From assembly GCF_014635045.1 (NCBI RefSeq), contig NZ_BMCF01000005.1:123283-187282 (forward strand): 64,000 nt of DNA, written 5' to 3'. This document shows positions 37,299 to 49,119 of this stretch, piece by piece. Below the pieces are notes generated by a model that saw nothing but the letters and a program-made list of their open reading frames with translations, had not been told where the DNA came from and did not search any database. Numbering within the stretch: position 1 is the stretch's first letter; each line of letters opens with the position of its first letter. Position numbers and translations under genes: made by a program. Source of the stretch: Staphylococcus nepalensis. Its GTDB lineage: Bacteria > Bacillota > Bacilli > Staphylococcales > Staphylococcaceae.

Positions 37299-38486
37299 TT
37301 AAATAGTTCCTAATTCTTTACCTACTTTTTCATATGCAGCTAATGCTTGGTCAAGCATTTCTTTTGTATGCGCTGCTGTTGGCATATTACGTACACGACC
37401 CGTACCTTTAGGTACTGTTGGAAAAACAATAGATTTCACATAGATACCTTCGTCTTTTAAGCGACTACTGAATGTTTGTGTTTCTTTTTCATCACCTATA
37501 ATTACTGGCGTAATAGGCGATTCAGAATTACCAATATCAAAACCTAATTTTTGTAAGCCATCTTTCAAGTAATTACCATTTTCCCAAAGTTTATCATGTA
37601 ACGCTGTAGATGCCATTAATTTTTTTACAGCTTCTGTGATTGCTTTCGTGTCTCCAGGTGCTAATGATGTTGAGAATAAAAATGGTCTAGATTGCGCTTT
37701 TAACCAATCGATTAATGATTTCGTGCCTGCTACATAACCACCAACAACACCGATGGCTTTTGATAATGTACCAATTTGGAAATCAATCTTATCTTGTAAT
37801 CCGAAATGTTTAACTGTTCCAGCACCTTTACCCATGACACCTGATCCATGTGCATCATCGACATAAGTAATTAAGCCAAATTCTTCTGCAATCTCAACGA
37901 TTTCTGGTAACTTAGCTACGTCACCATCCATACTAAATACACCATCAGTAATATACATAACTTTGTTATATTGTCCAGATTCTACAGCTTCTTTCGCTTT
38001 AGCACGTAAATCAACCATATCTGAGTGGTTAACACGAATAATCTTTGCTTTAGACAAACGACAACCATCAATAATAGAAGCATGGTTTAATTCATCTGAA
38101 AGAATCGCGTCATTTTTATTCATAACTGCTGAAATGGCAGCCATATTACAGTTGAATCCAGATTGGTACGCAATAGCTGCTTCAGTTCCTTTAAATTCTG
38201 CAAGTGTTGCTTCCAATTCATCATGCACATCTAAGGTGCCGTTGATTGAGCGTACGGCGCCCGCGCCTACACCATGTGTATCGATGGCATCCTTTGCTGC
38301 TTGTTTTAAATCTGTATCTGTTGCTAGTCCCAAATAGTTATTTGATGATAAGTTCACATAATTTTTTCCATTAATAGTAATTTCTGGCCCATTAGCGCCT
38401 TCAATTGTATCAATTTCATTATATAATCCGTTATCTTTCAAATATTGAATATTTTCATCTAAAAAGTCATGTAGTGACTGTACCAC
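37299..38486 (-). CDS. kbl: 2-amino-3-ketobutyrate CoA ligase (glycine C-acetyltransferase)
   Basis: PLP enzyme that forms glycine and acetyl-CoA from 2-amino-3-ketobutyrate and CoA in threonine breakdown. 395 residues from the GTG at 38486 ([14 protein letters not shown]), the length and start of S. aureus Kbl. AAGGGGG lies just upstream of that GTG, so I reject the longer frame to 38528. Key segments: [33 protein letters not shown] and [13 protein letters not shown] with the PLP lysine. No threonine dehydrogenase gene is adjacent. Confidence 0.93.
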   Translation of the reverse strand: MVQSLHDFLDENIQYLKDNGLYNEIDTIEGANGPEITINGKNYVNLSSNNYLGLATDTDLKQAAKDAIDTHGVGAGAVRSINGTLDVHDELEATLAEFKGTEAAIAYQSGFNCNMAAISAVMNKNDAILSDELNHASIIDGCRLSKAKIIRVNHSDMVDLRAKAKEAVESGQYNKVMYITDGVFSMDGDVAKLPEIVEIAEEFGLITYVDDAHGSGVMGKGAGTVKHFGLQDKIDFQIGTLSKAIGVVGGYVAGTKSLIDWLKAQSRPFLFSTSLAPGDTKAITEAVKKLMASTALHDKLWENGNYLKDGLQKLGFDIGNSESPITPVIIGDEKETQTFSSRLKDEGIYVKSIVFPTVPKGTGRVRNMPTAAHTKEMLDQALAAYEKVGKELGTI

Positions 38487-38677
38487 TGCAATGTCCCCCT
38501 TTGAGTTATCTAATGTTATGCTTATCATACCCCATTTTTTATCAACAGGAAAGTAGAATCATCTTAAACAGTAAAGCGTTTTCTACGATTTAATTGCTAT
38601 GATAATCATTGGCTCTACAGTTAAGTCATTTAAAATGGTATAATGGAGTAATCATTTTTAAGAAAGAAGGGTTGAAG

Positions 38678-39858
38678 TTGTTTGACTGGTTTCAACTAGC
38701 TAAAGAAAAAGAAAACTCAATGATTCAAGTGCGTCGTTACTTACATCAATATCCTGAATTATCATTCGAGGAGTATCATACACGTGATTACATCCTCAAT
38801 CAACTCAGCCAATTATCATGTGAAGTACGTTCACCGGTTGGACGAAATGGTATCGTTGCGACATTTACAGGTCATGGCGATGGGCCTACAATCGCTTTAC
38901 GTGCTGACTTTGACGCATTACCTATCGACGAATTGACTGATTTAGATTATAAATCTAAAAATCCAGGTGCTATGCACGCTTGTGGGCATGATGGTCATAC
39001 TGCAATATTATTAGCCGTTGCAGAAATCATCGAAGCACATCAAAATGCGCTCAATGGCAATGTAGTATTAATCTTCCAATATGGTGAAGAAATTATGCCC
39101 GGCGGATCGCAAGAAATGATTGATGATGGCTGTTTACAAAATGTAGATAGAATTTATGGTAATCATTTATGGAGTGGTTACCCAACTGGTACGATTTATT
39201 CTCGACCAGGTGCTATGATGGCATCCCCAGATGAATTCAATGTGACAATACATGGCAGAGGCGGTCATGGTGCTAAACCACACGAAACCATTGATCCTGT
39301 TGTGATTATGGCTGAATTTATTATGAGTGCACAAAAGATTGTATCTCGAACTATCGATCCAGTAAAGCAAGCTGTCATCAGTTTTGGAATGGTGCAAGCT
39401 GGTTCAGCAGATAACATCATACCAGACAGTGCATTTTGTAAAGGAACGGTTCGTACATTTGATACAGAGATACAAGCCCATGTCATGAATAAAATGGATA
39501 AATTATTACAAGGATTGGCTGTCGCAAACGATATCACATATGATTTGGATTATATCAAAGGTTATTTACCAGTCCATAACAATCCGACATGCTATGAAAT
39601 TGTAAAACAAGCTACTAATGATATGAATTTAAGATTTAATGAATCAGAACTGATGATGATTGGTGAAGACTTTTCACATTACCAAAAAGTACGTCCAGGT
39701 GCGTTCTTTTTAACTGGCTGTGGCGATCCTGAAAAAATACCACATATCCGCACCACAGTCCTTATTTCAATTTAGATGAAAAAGCTATGAAATACACGGC
39801 TAGTCAATTCTTAAAAATATTAGAGTTAGAAAACGTAATTAGCCAACCTACAACATAA
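38678..39858 (+). pseudogene. M20 amidohydrolase gene with a 3' frameshift
   Basis: An N-acyl-amino-acid amidohydrolase of the M20D family. From TTG 38678 (GAAGGG upstream, MFDWFQLAKEK as in S. aureus) it has LRADFDALPIDE, MHACGHDGHTA, YGEEIMPGGSQEM (catalytic Glu) and GGHGAKPHETIDPV. At the A6 tract 39732-39737 one A is missing; the frame stops at 39775 after an unrelated tail. Adding one A gives PEKNTTYPHHSPYFNLDEKAMKY... to a TAA at 39856-39858, which restores the conserved C-terminus with the last metal-site histidines. True frameshift or sequencing error cannot be told apart here. Confidence 0.85.
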
Positions 39859-39971
39859 CTAACATCTTAAACCCATATAAAATAACAATGGCTGGTAAAA
39901 TTCAAAAATATACTTATTCCAAAGCGTTCAATTTTCAATTCGAAGTGTCTTTGATATAAAATAATTCATAG

Positions 39972-40036
39972 GCGCATAATCTCTCCTTAATTTATTTGGT
40001 CGGATATTTAAATTATAGAGATTTTGCGCTTTTTTT
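39972..40036 (+). terminator. terminator of the amidohydrolase gene
   Basis: Arms GCGCATAATCTCT (39972-39984) and AGAGATTTTGCGC (40017-40029), nearly perfect, followed by a T7 run on the plus strand. Confidence 0.75.
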
Positions 40037-40044
40037 GTATCAAA

Positions 40045-40076
40045 AAACAGGACTGATATAAAAACCAGTCCTGTTT
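40045..40076 (-). terminator. second terminator downstream of tuf
   Basis: Perfect 11-bp arms AAACAGGACTG / CAGTCCTGTTT with a 10-base loop and a TTTTTT run on the minus strand. Backs up the tuf-proximal terminator. Confidence 0.8.
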
Positions 40077-40093
40077 AGCATAGTGTCTAAAAA

Positions 40094-40121
40094 AAGAGCC
40101 TCCAATATTGGAGACCCTCTT
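40094..40121 (-). terminator. tuf terminator
   Basis: Stem around CTCCAATATTGGAG with flanking AAGAG/CTCTT, then T7 on the minus strand, 25 bases after the tuf stop. Confidence 0.85.
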
Positions 40122-40145
40122 AATCTATTTTTAAGATAAACTATC

Positions 40146-41333
40146 TTATTTGAAGATTTCAGTTACAACGCCTGATCCAACAGTACGTCCACCTTCACGG
40201 ATTGAGAAACGAGTACCGTCTTCAATAGCGATTGGAGAAATCAATTCAACTTGCATTTCTACGTTATCGCCAGGCATAACCATTTCAGTACCTTCTGGTA
40301 AAGTAACAACACCAGTTACATCAGTAGTACGGAAATAGAATTGTGGGCGGTAGTTACTGAAGAATGGCGTATGACGTCCACCTTCATCTTTAGATAAAAC
40401 ATAAACTTCTGCTTTGAAGCTTGTGTGCGGTGTAATTGAACCAGGAGCAGCTAAAACTTGACCACGTTGGATATCTTCACGTGCAACACCACGTAATAAT
40501 GCACCAATGTTGTCACCAGCTTCAGCATAGTCTAATAATTTACGGAACATTTCTACACCAGTAACAGTTGTTTTGCTTGATTCTTCTTGCATACCGATGA
40601 TTTCAACTTCTTCACCGACTTTGATTTGACCACGTTCAACACGGCCTGTAGCAACAGTACCACGACCAGTGATTGAGAATACGTCCTCAACTGGCATCAT
40701 GAATGGTTTGTCAGAATCACGTTCTGGAGTTGGAATGAAGTCATCAACCGCTTGCATTAAGTCTAAGATTTTTTGCTCATAGTCAGCGTCGCCTTCAAGT
40801 GCTTTTAATGCTGAACCAGAGATTACAGGTACATCGTCACCTGGGAAGTCATATTCGCTTAATAAGTCACGAACTTCCATTTCTACTAATTCTAATAATT
40901 CTTCATCGTCAACCATGTCAACTTTGTTTAAGAATACAACTAATGCTGGAACACCAACGTTACGTGATAAAAGAATGTGTTCACGCGTTTGTGGCATTGG
41001 GCCATCAGCAGCAGATACTACTAAGATAGCTCCGTCCATTTGAGCAGCACCAGTGATCATGTTTTTAACATAGTCAGCGTGTCCTGGGCAGTCAACGTGA
41101 GCATAGTGACGTTTGTCAGTTGTATACTCGATGTGAGAAGTATTGATTGTAATACCACGTTCTTTTTCTTCTGGAGCGTTGTCAATCATGTCGTATGATT
41201 GTGCAACAGCGTCACCATTTTTTGCTAAAACAGTTGCAATAGCAGCTGTTAAAGTAGTTTTACCGTGGTCAACGTGTCCGATTGTACCAATATTGGCATG
41301 TTCTTTTGAGCGATCGAATTTTTCTTTAGCCAT
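40146..41333 (-). CDS. tuf: elongation factor Tu
   Basis: GTPase that brings aminoacyl-tRNA to the ribosome. 395 residues, near-identical in my reading to staphylococcal EF-Tu: GHVDHGKTT (P-loop, 19-27), RGITINTSH (switch I), DCPGHADYV (switch II), NKVD and the beta-barrel domains 2 and 3 ending VVTEIFK. ATG with GGAGAG upstream. A 216-base gap separates it from fusA, enough for its own promoter. Two tandem terminators follow. Confidence 0.98.
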   Translation of the reverse strand: MAKEKFDRSKEHANIGTIGHVDHGKTTLTAAIATVLAKNGDAVAQSYDMIDNAPEEKERGITINTSHIEYTTDKRHYAHVDCPGHADYVKNMITGAAQMDGAILVVSAADGPMPQTREHILLSRNVGVPALVVFLNKVDMVDDEELLELVEMEVRDLLSEYDFPGDDVPVISGSALKALEGDADYEQKILDLMQAVDDFIPTPERDSDKPFMMPVEDVFSITGRGTVATGRVERGQIKVGEEVEIIGMQEESSKTTVTGVEMFRKLLDYAEAGDNIGALLRGVAREDIQRGQVLAAPGSITPHTSFKAEVYVLSKDEGGRHTPFFSNYRPQFYFRTTDVTGVVTLPEGTEMVMPGDNVEMQVELISPIAIEDGTRFSIREGGRTVGSGVVTEIFK

Positions 41334-41549
41334 TATAAAATCTCTCCTATTCGTTAGAAAATTAATTGTAAAATTTATCTCTCATGACAGTTTCTCACCA
41401 TCATGAGAAAATGATTTATTTAGGTTTAAAAGGACTGTACAGTACCTTTATAATGCATTTTCCCAAAAAAATCAATTGATAAAACTGTAAACTACATAAT
41501 TAAACTTTACATGTATTGTACAGACTAGCGCTAAACAATACAAGTTTAA

Positions 41550-43640
41550 TTATTCAGCTTTATTACCACTGTTTTTCTTGATAATATCTTCAGCAACTGA
41601 TTTTGGAACTTCTGCATAGTGATCGAAGTACATTGTGTATGTTCCACGACCTTGTGTGTTAGAACGTAATGCAGTTGCATAACCGAACATTTCTGAAAGT
41701 GGTACAAAAGCATTTACAACTTGTGCATTACCACGAGGTTCCATACCATCAACGCGTCCACGACGAGAAGTTACGTCACCCATGATGTCGCCCATGTATT
41801 CTTCAGGCATTTCGATTGTTACTTTCATCATTGGTTCTAAGATAACTGGATCACATTTTTTGGCAGCTTCTTTAAGTGCCATTGATGCAGCAATTTTGAA
41901 GGCCATTTCTGATGAATCGACATCGTGGTATGAACCATCAAATAATCTAGCTTTAACATCAATTAATGGATATCCAGCTAATACACCATTTTCCATTGAA
42001 TCTTTAAGTCCTGCTTCAACTGATGGAATGTATTCACGAGGAACTACACCACCAACGATAGCGTTTTCGAATTCGAAACCTGCACCTGTTTCGTTAGGTG
42101 AGAATTCAATTTTAACGTCACCGTATTGACCACGACCACCAGATTGACGAGCGAATTTACCTTGAACTTCTGCTGATTGCTTGAATGTTTCACGATATGA
42201 AACCATTGGCGCACCAACATTACATTCAACGTTAAATTCTTTCTTCATACGATCAACTAAGATATCTAAGTGAAGCTCACCCATACCGCCGATAATAACT
42301 TGTCCAGTTTCTTCATCAGTATGCGCATGGAACGTTGGGTCTTCTTCTTGTAATTTAACTAAAGCTGTAGTCATTTTATCTTGGTCTGCTTTAGATTTTG
42401 GTTCAACTGATAAGTGAATAACAGGTTCTGGGAAATCCATTGATTCCAAGATAATATCATTTTTCTCACCACATAAAGTATCACCAGTACCAGTTTCTTT
42501 AAGACCTACCGCAGCAGCGATATCTCCTGAGTAAACTGTGTTTAACTCTTGACGAGAGTTAGCGTGCATTTGTAGTAAACGACCTACACGTTCACGTTTG
42601 TTCTTCGTAGAGTTTTTAACGTATGAACCAGATGATAATGTACCTGAATACACACGGAAGAATGTTAATTTACCAACATAAGGGTCAGTCATTACTTTGA
42701 ACGCTAATGCAGCGAACTCAGCGTCGTCATCAGCTCTTGCGATAACTTCTTCGTCTGGGTCTTCAGCACGGTGGCCGACAATTGGTTTAACATCTAATGG
42801 TGATGGTAAATAATCAATTACTGCGTTAAGCATTAATTGAACACCTTTGTTTTTGAAGGCAGTACCAACAAGAACTGGGTAGAATTCAATATTATTAGTT
42901 GCTTGACGAATAGCATCTTTTAATTCAGCTACAGTAATTTCTTCGTCACCAAGGTATTTTTCCATTAATTCATCACTAGTTTCAGCTACTGCTTCAATTA
43001 GTGTTGCACGAGCTTCTTCAGCTCTTTCTTTGTGATCTTCAGGAATTTCAATTTCTTCAATTTCAGTTCCTAAATCATTGTTGTATTTGAAACATTTCAT
43101 TTCAACTAAGTCGATGATTGCTTCAAATTCATCTTCCGCACCAATTGGTAATTGGATTGGTTGCGCATTCGCTTGTAAGCGATCATGAATAGTGCTTACA
43201 GCATATTCAAAGTTCGCACCTAATTTGTCCATTTTGTTTACAAAAACAATACGAGGAACGCTGTAAGTTGTAGCTTGACGCCAAACTGTTTCAGTTTGAG
43301 GTTCAACACCTGATTGTGCATCAAGTACAGTTACCGCACCATCAAGTACACGTAATGAACGTTCAACTTCTACAGTGAAGTCTACGTGTCCAGGTGTATC
43401 AATGATGTTTACACGGTGATCATCCCATGAAGCTGTTGTTGCAGCTGATGTAATTGTGATACCGCGATCTTGCTCCTGTTCCATCCAGTCCATTTGTGAA
43501 GCTCCTTCGTGAGTTTCACCGATTTTATGGATACGTCCAGTATAGTAAAGAATACGTTCAGTCGTAGTTGTTTTACCAGCATCGATGTGAGCCATGATAC
43601 CGATATTACGAGTTCTTTCTAAACTAAAATCTCTAGCCAT
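41550..43640 (-). CDS. fusA: elongation factor G
   Basis: Ribosomal translocase GTPase, 696 residues in five domains: [15 protein letters not shown] (P-loop), [33 protein letters not shown], then domain IV with [11 protein letters not shown]. It is the target of fusidic acid. Part of the str operon rpsL-rpsG-fusA-tuf. ATG with GGAGAAA upstream, 118 bases after rpsG. Nothing broken. Confidence 0.98.
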   Translation of the reverse strand: MARDFSLERTRNIGIMAHIDAGKTTTTERILYYTGRIHKIGETHEGASQMDWMEQEQDRGITITSAATTASWDDHRVNIIDTPGHVDFTVEVERSLRVLDGAVTVLDAQSGVEPQTETVWRQATTYSVPRIVFVNKMDKLGANFEYAVSTIHDRLQANAQPIQLPIGAEDEFEAIIDLVEMKCFKYNNDLGTEIEEIEIPEDHKERAEEARATLIEAVAETSDELMEKYLGDEEITVAELKDAIRQATNNIEFYPVLVGTAFKNKGVQLMLNAVIDYLPSPLDVKPIVGHRAEDPDEEVIARADDDAEFAALAFKVMTDPYVGKLTFFRVYSGTLSSGSYVKNSTKNKRERVGRLLQMHANSRQELNTVYSGDIAAAVGLKETGTGDTLCGEKNDIILESMDFPEPVIHLSVEPKSKADQDKMTTALVKLQEEDPTFHAHTDEETGQVIIGGMGELHLDILVDRMKKEFNVECNVGAPMVSYRETFKQSAEVQGKFARQSGGRGQYGDVKIEFSPNETGAGFEFENAIVGGVVPREYIPSVEAGLKDSMENGVLAGYPLIDVKARLFDGSYHDVDSSEMAFKIAASMALKEAAKKCDPVILEPMMKVTIEMPEEYMGDIMGDVTSRRGRVDGMEPRGNAQVVNAFVPLSEMFGYATALRSNTQGRGTYTMYFDHYAEVPKSVAEDIIKKNSGNKAE

Positions 43641-43758
43641 GTATTTTTCTCCTTCCAGTATAACTGCGAATAAATACTATAAATATGGCGATACCCTAAA
43701 CATGCACCTAGATAGTAAACTATCGTTTTGGAACACGCTCAGGGAAAAACCTACTATC

Positions 43759-44229
43759 CTACCAACGATAGTGAGCGAAGGCTTTGTTAGCTTCAGCCAT
43801 TTTATGAACGTCTTCACGTTTCTTAACTGCACCACCAGTGTTGTTTGCAGCATCTAAGATTTCGTTAGCTAAACGTTCTTCCATAGTTTTTTCACCACGA
43901 AGACGTGAATAGTTAACTAACCAACGAAGACCTAAAGTAGTACGACGTTCTGGACGAACTTCTACAGGTACTTGATAGTTAGAGCCACCTACACGGCGTG
44001 CTTTAACTTCTAATACTGGCATGATATTGTCGATCGCTTCTTCAAATACTTCGATAGCTTCACGACCACTGCGTTCTTGAACTAATTCAAATGCAGAATA
44101 AAGAATTTTTTGAGCTGTTCCACGTTTACCATCTAACATAATCTTGTTAATTAATTTTGTAACTAATTTTGAATTATGAATTGGATCTGGTAATACGTCT
44201 CTTTTTGGTACTGATCCTTTACGAGGCAT
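43759..44229 (-). CDS. rpsG: 30S ribosomal protein S7
   Basis: 156 residues, binds the 3' major domain of 16S rRNA and starts head assembly. [48 protein letters not shown] and the C-terminal [21 protein letters not shown] are the universal S7 blocks. ATG with GGGAGG upstream; 71 bases after rpsL. Confidence 0.98.
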   Translation of the reverse strand: MPRKGSVPKRDVLPDPIHNSKLVTKLINKIMLDGKRGTAQKILYSAFELVQERSGREAIEVFEEAIDNIMPVLEVKARRVGGSNYQVPVEVRPERRTTLGLRWLVNYSRLRGEKTMEERLANEILDAANNTGGAVKKREDVHKMAEANKAFAHYRW

Positions 44230-44300
44230 AATGTAAATCCTCCCTTCCTAATTGTAATATATTTTTATGCTTTATAACGAAAATTTACGCAATCTTAAAC

Positions 44301-44723
44301 TTATTTTTTATTTTGTTTAGGTTTTTTAGTTCCGTATAATGAACGTCCTTTTCTACGACCGTCAACACCTGAAGTATCAAGTGCACCACGTACGATATGG
44401 TAACGCACACCAGGTAAGTCTTTTACACGTCCACCGCGTACAAGTACAACACTGTGTTCTTGTAAGTTATGGCCGATACCAGGGATATACGCGTTGATTT
44501 CAATATTGTTAGACAAACGCACACGCGCATATTTACGTAACGCAGAGTTAGGTTTTTTAGGTGCCATAGTACCTACACGTGTACAAACACCACGTTTTTG
44601 TGGTGAATTTAAAGTAGTGTACTTTTTCTTTCTGCTATTGAAGTTTTTGTTCAATGCTGGTGAATCATAGTTTTTTGATTTTCTTTGTCTTGGTTTACGT
44701 ACCAATTGGTTAATAGTTGGCAT
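44301..44723 (-). CDS. rpsL: 30S ribosomal protein S12
   Basis: Decoding-centre protein, 140 residues from [13 protein letters not shown] (ATG 44723, GAGGAGG upstream). The frame is open further to 44774 but homologues start here. [13 protein letters not shown] and [13 protein letters not shown] show the wild-type lysines that streptomycin-resistance mutations usually change. First gene of the str operon proper, preceded by the L7Ae-family gene. Confidence 0.97.
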   Translation of the reverse strand: MPTINQLVRKPRQRKSKNYDSPALNKNFNSRKKKYTTLNSPQKRGVCTRVGTMAPKKPNSALRKYARVRLSNNIEINAYIPGIGHNLQEHSVVLVRGGRVKDLPGVRYHIVRGALDTSGVDGRRKGRSLYGTKKPKQNKK

Positions 44724-44816
44724 GAATGTGTCCTCCTCTCTTCTTTTATAATCCCACACATCCAGGTGGTTCATTTTAAGGGTAAATAAAATTTAGTAAG
44801 AAAAATCTTACTAATC

Positions 44817-45071
44817 TCATTTCAATAATGCAACAATTGTCGCATCAACGTTTATACCTACATATTTTCCTAAAGCTTGTTTGCTTTCGAAAAATGAGAT
44901 AGATATGTCTTTGTGATTGATTTGACTTAATACGCGAGTCATTAAATGAACTTCAACGTCTTCAGCAATAATCAATGATGTAACTTGATCTTTATTCAAA
45001 GCTTTGAGCGTTTGTTTAAGACCAATAACATAGTGTTGTTTGTTAAAGCGTGCAACTTTTTCATTAGACAT
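44817..45071 (-). CDS. L7Ae-family ribosomal protein (YbxF type)
   Basis: An 84-residue kink-turn RNA-binding protein. [39 protein letters not shown] is the L7Ae/L30e fold, here at its usual place between rpoC and rpsL. Bacillus YbxF of the same place binds kink-turns and associates with ribosomes in growing cells. ATG with GGAGGATAT upstream; 93 bases before rpsL. Confidence 0.93.
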   Translation of the reverse strand: MSNEKVARFNKQHYVIGLKQTLKALNKDQVTSLIIAEDVEVHLMTRVLSQINHKDISISFFESKQALGKYVGINVDATIVALLK

Positions 45072-45184
45072 TTAAATATCCTCCAAAGTTCTGCTTGCAT
45101 CAACCTTAATAATAATAACATCTAAATTACTGCTAAGTCAACTTTAATTAACATTTTTTACAGGAATTATTTTTTAAAAATAAG

Positions 45185-45236
45185 AGAGCGAAACAAAGGT
45201 TAAATTTATAAAATTTAATCTCTGTTTCTACCCTCT
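45185..45236 (-). terminator. rpoBC terminator
   Basis: GAAACA / TGTTTC and TTAAATTT / AAATTTAA arms with outer AGAG/CTCT, followed on the minus strand by TTATTTTT. It lies 119 bases after the rpoC stop in a 283-base gap with no gene. Confidence 0.7.
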
Positions 45237-45354
45237 GTAAAAGGATTAGGTTTTAAAAATTTAGTATAAATACTTTTAATTTTTAATATTGGACTGGATC
45301 AATACAGTACTCATAATGAATACAATATACGCTAATCATTTTTTAACAATAGCA

Positions 45355-48300
45355 TTAGATTTCAGTTGTTTGAATATCTTCTACAACTTCTTCTGGTGTT
45401 GCTTTGTCATACTGAACATCGCTATAACGTCTCATACCTGTACCAGCTGGAATTAATTTACCAATAATAACGTTCTCTTTAAGTCCAAGTAAGTTATCAC
45501 GTTTACCTTTGATTGCTGCATCTGTAAGTACACGTGTTGTTTCTTGGAATGAAGCTGCAGATAAGAAGCTTTCAGTTTCAAGAGAAGCTTTCGTAATACC
45601 AAGTAATACTGGTTTAGATGTAGCTGGACGTTTACGGTCTTTGAACGCTTCACGGTTAGCATCTGTAAAGTTATGAATGTCAACAAGTGCACCTGGAAGT
45701 AATTTCGTATCTCCAGCTTCAATGATACGCACTTTACGTAACATTTGTCTTACCATAACTTCAACGTGTTTGTCATCAATTTCAACACCTTGCATACGGT
45801 AAACTTTTTGCACTTCTTTTAATAAATAACTTTCAGTAGCATTTAGACCTGAAACAGATAGGAAGTTCTTAGGTTCAATTGAACCTTCTGTAAGAGCTTC
45901 ACCACGTTCAACACTTTGGCCGATTTCAACTTTTAATCTTGAGGTACCTGAAGCCAGGTAAGATTTAGTTTCATTTTCGCCTTTGATTACGATTTCTTGT
46001 TGACGGTCTTTTGCAACACTAATGTCATCAACAACACCTTCAATTTCAGTAATCACTGCTTGACCTTTAGGGTTACGCGCCTCGAAAATCTCTTGGATAC
46101 GAGGAAGACCTTGAGTGATATCGCTACCTGCTACCCCACCTGTATGGAATGTACGCATAGTAAGCTGTGTACCTGGTTCACCAATTGATTGTGCAGCAAT
46201 TGTTCCAACTGCTTCACCAACTTCAACTTTTTCACCAGTAGCAAGGTTTTTACCGTAACATTTTTCACATACACCATGACGTGTGTTACATGTAAATGCT
46301 GAACGGATATACATTTCTTCTATACCAGCGTCCGTGATATTCTTAGCGATTTCTGCTGTTACCAATTCATCTGGTCGAACGATCACTTCGTCTGTTTCTG
46401 GGTGACGGATAGTTTCTTTTGAGTAACGGCCTTCAATACGTTCACTGAATGGTTCGATCATTTCTGTACCTTCTTTAATATCAGATACAAGTAAACCTCG
46501 GTCAGTACCACAGTCTTCCTCACGAACAATAACATCTTGTGCCACATCAACAAGACGACGCGTAAGATAACCAGAGTCTGCTGTTTTAAGTGCTGTATCG
46601 GCAAGACCTTTACGTGCACCGTGAGTAGAAATGAAGTACTCTAATACAGTTAAACCTTCACGGAATGATGAAGTAATTGGTAATTCAATAATCTTACCTG
46701 ATGGTGCAGCCATAAGACCACGCATACCTGCTAACTGAGTAAAGTTAGATGCGTTACCACGAGCACCAGAGTCACTCATCATAAAGATTGGGTTGGTTTT
46801 TTCAAGTGATCCCATCAATTCTTTTTGAATTTGATCTTTAGCATCTGTCCAAATTTCAACAACTGCATTATAGCGTTCAAATTCTGTGATTAAACCACGG
46901 TTAAATTGTTTTTGTACTTTATCTACTAATTTTTCATGTTCATCTAAGATTTGTTGTTTATCTGGTAATACAACAATGTCAGATACACCAACAGTAATAC
47001 CCGCTTTAGAAGAGTATTTGAATCCTAAGTCTTTCATTCTGTCTAACATCATTGATGTATCAGTGATGCTGAAGCGATTGAAGACTTCTGCAATGATATT
47101 ACCTAAGAAATTCTTATTAAATGGATCGATGAGTTCTTGGTTATCAAAGTATGCTTTCAATCCATCTTCACCTAATTCAGTAGCAGAAACGAAATATTTA
47201 TCTGGTGTACTGTTTTCTAAATTAGATTTAGTTGGTTCATTAATATATGCAAATGAATCAGGGATGATTTCATTAAAGATAACTTTACCAACAGATGTTG
47301 TTAAGATTTTTTTGTTTTGTTCTTCTGTAAATGTTGGGTTGTTAAATGATGATGCATGTACGCCAATACGCGTATGCAAGTGCACATAACCATTTGCATA
47401 AGCTTTGAGTACTTCATTTGTATCATTGTAAATTGTACCAGTATTTACAGCATCTTTACGCTCTAAAGTAAGATAATAGTTACCTAATACCATGTCTTGT
47501 GATGGTGTAACAACAGGTTTACCATCTTTAGGGTTTAAGATATTTTGAGCTGCAAGCATTAGCATACGTGCTTCTGCTTGTGCTTCTTTAGATAGCGGTA
47601 CGTGAACAGCCATTTGGTCACCGTCAAAGTCAGCGTTATAAGCTGTTGTTGCAAGTGGGTGTAAACGGATTGCACGGCCTTCCACTAACGTTGGTTCAAA
47701 TGCTTGGATACCTAATCTGTGAAGTGTTGGTGCACGGTTTAAAAGAACTGGATGTTCTTTAATAACATCTTCTAATACATCCCAAACTTCATCATCCATA
47801 CGTTCAATCTTGCTCTTAGCATTTTTAATGTTTGTTGCAATTTCACGCTGAACTAACTCTTTCATAATGAAAGGTTTGAATAGCTCTAATGCCATTTCTT
47901 TAGGTAGACCACATTGATACATCTTCAAGCTAGGACCAACAGCGATAACTGAACGGCCTGAATAGTCAACACGTTTACCTAATAAGTTTTGACGGAAACG
48001 ACCTTGTTTACCTTTCAACATATGTGAAAGTGATTTTAATGGACGGTTACCTGGTCCAGTTACTGGACGACCACGACGACCATTATCTATTAATGCATCC
48101 ACTGCTTCTTGTAACATACGTTTTTCGTTTTGTACGATGATGCCAGGAGCACCTAAATCTAACAAACGTTTCAAACGGTTATTGCGGTTAATAACACGAC
48201 GGTATAAGTCGTTCAAGTCACTTGTAGCGAAACGTCCACCATCTAATTGAACCATTGGTCTAATTTCTGGTGGGATGATTGGGAGTACATCTAATACCAT

Positions 48301-48975
48301 CCAAGCTGGGTTGTTACCAGAATGTCTGAATGATTCAACTACTTCTAGACGTTTAATTGCACGTGTAAGTCTTTGTCCAGTTGCAGATTCTAACTCATCA
48401 CGCAACGCTTTTAATTCGGCGTCTAAATCAATTTCATCTAGTAATTCTTTGATTCCTTCAGCACCCATTTTAGCTGTAAATTGACCTGGGAATTTATCAT
48501 AGTATTCTCTGAATTCTGCTTCAGATAATAATGTCTTTTTCTCTAATCCAGTTGGTCCTGGGTTAACTACAACGTATGAAGCAAAGTAAATAACTTCTTC
48601 TAACGCTCTTGGTGACATATCTAATAAAAGACCCATACGACTTGGGATACCTTTGAAGTACCAAATGTGAGATACAGGTGCAGCTAATTCAATGTGCCCC
48701 ATTCTTTCACGGCGTACTTTAGATTTAGTTACTTCTACGCCACATCTGTCACAAACCATACCTTTATAACGTACACGTTTGTATTTACCACAACTACATT
48801 CCCAGTCTTTTGTAGGTCCGAAAATTCTCTCACAGAATAGACCATCTTTTTCTGGTTTTAAAGTACGATAGTTAATTGTTTCTGGCTTTTTAACCTCACC
48901 AAAAGACCATGAACGGATTTTTTCAGGTGAAGCAAGTCCTATTTTCATATAATGGAAATTATTTACATCAATCAA
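45355..48975 (-). CDS. rpoC: RNA polymerase beta' subunit
   Basis: Catalytic subunit, 1206 residues. I place the start at TTG 48975 ([20 protein letters not shown] as in S. aureus RpoC, 1207) with AAGGAGG eight bases upstream, rather than the longer frame at 48993. Zinc ribbon [20 protein letters not shown] near 60-80, active-site magnesium loop NADFDGDQM, trigger loop [19 protein letters not shown] and the second zinc cluster CGTDRG...[13 protein letters not shown]. 144 bases after rpoB. Confidence 0.98.
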   Translation of the reverse strand: MIDVNNFHYMKIGLASPEKIRSWSFGEVKKPETINYRTLKPEKDGLFCERIFGPTKDWECSCGKYKRVRYKGMVCDRCGVEVTKSKVRRERMGHIELAAPVSHIWYFKGIPSRMGLLLDMSPRALEEVIYFASYVVVNPGPTGLEKKTLLSEAEFREYYDKFPGQFTAKMGAEGIKELLDEIDLDAELKALRDELESATGQRLTRAIKRLEVVESFRHSGNNPAWMVLDVLPIIPPEIRPMVQLDGGRFATSDLNDLYRRVINRNNRLKRLLDLGAPGIIVQNEKRMLQEAVDALIDNGRRGRPVTGPGNRPLKSLSHMLKGKQGRFRQNLLGKRVDYSGRSVIAVGPSLKMYQCGLPKEMALELFKPFIMKELVQREIATNIKNAKSKIERMDDEVWDVLEDVIKEHPVLLNRAPTLHRLGIQAFEPTLVEGRAIRLHPLATTAYNADFDGDQMAVHVPLSKEAQAEARMLMLAAQNILNPKDGKPVVTPSQDMVLGNYYLTLERKDAVNTGTIYNDTNEVLKAYANGYVHLHTRIGVHASSFNNPTFTEEQNKKILTTSVGKVIFNEIIPDSFAYINEPTKSNLENSTPDKYFVSATELGEDGLKAYFDNQELIDPFNKNFLGNIIAEVFNRFSITDTSMMLDRMKDLGFKYSSKAGITVGVSDIVVLPDKQQILDEHEKLVDKVQKQFNRGLITEFERYNAVVEIWTDAKDQIQKELMGSLEKTNPIFMMSDSGARGNASNFTQLAGMRGLMAAPSGKIIELPITSSFREGLTVLEYFISTHGARKGLADTALKTADSGYLTRRLVDVAQDVIVREEDCGTDRGLLVSDIKEGTEMIEPFSERIEGRYSKETIRHPETDEVIVRPDELVTAEIAKNITDAGIEEMYIRSAFTCNTRHGVCEKCYGKNLATGEKVEVGEAVGTIAAQSIGEPGTQLTMRTFHTGGVAGSDITQGLPRIQEIFEARNPKGQAVITEIEGVVDDISVAKDRQQEIVIKGENETKSYLASGTSRLKVEIGQSVERGEALTEGSIEPKNFLSVSGLNATESYLLKEVQKVYRMQGVEIDDKHVEVMVRQMLRKVRIIEAGDTKLLPGALVDIHNFTDANREAFKDRKRPATSKPVLLGITKASLETESFLSAASFQETTRVLTDAAIKGKRDNLLGLKENVIIGKLIPAGTGMRRYSDVQYDKATPEEVVEDIQTTEI

Positions 48976-49119
48976 GGAGCCTACCTCCTTCAATTTAGAT
49001 TAGCTGTGCAAATTGATTGATTGCTCTATATCAATAATAGATAAACCGAGAATGAGGCAAGTAATCAATACTTAACCTCAATACGGTAAATCTTTTTATA
49101 AACTTAAATGCGAATTGTA

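Noticed and set aside
38487..38528. Longer Kbl start
   Set aside because: The GTG at 38486 has AAGGGGG upstream and matches the S. aureus N-terminus; the extension has no SD.
46886..47389. Long plus-strand frame (167 residues) opposite rpoC
   Set aside because: Shadow of a highly conserved gene; low-complexity composition and no SD.
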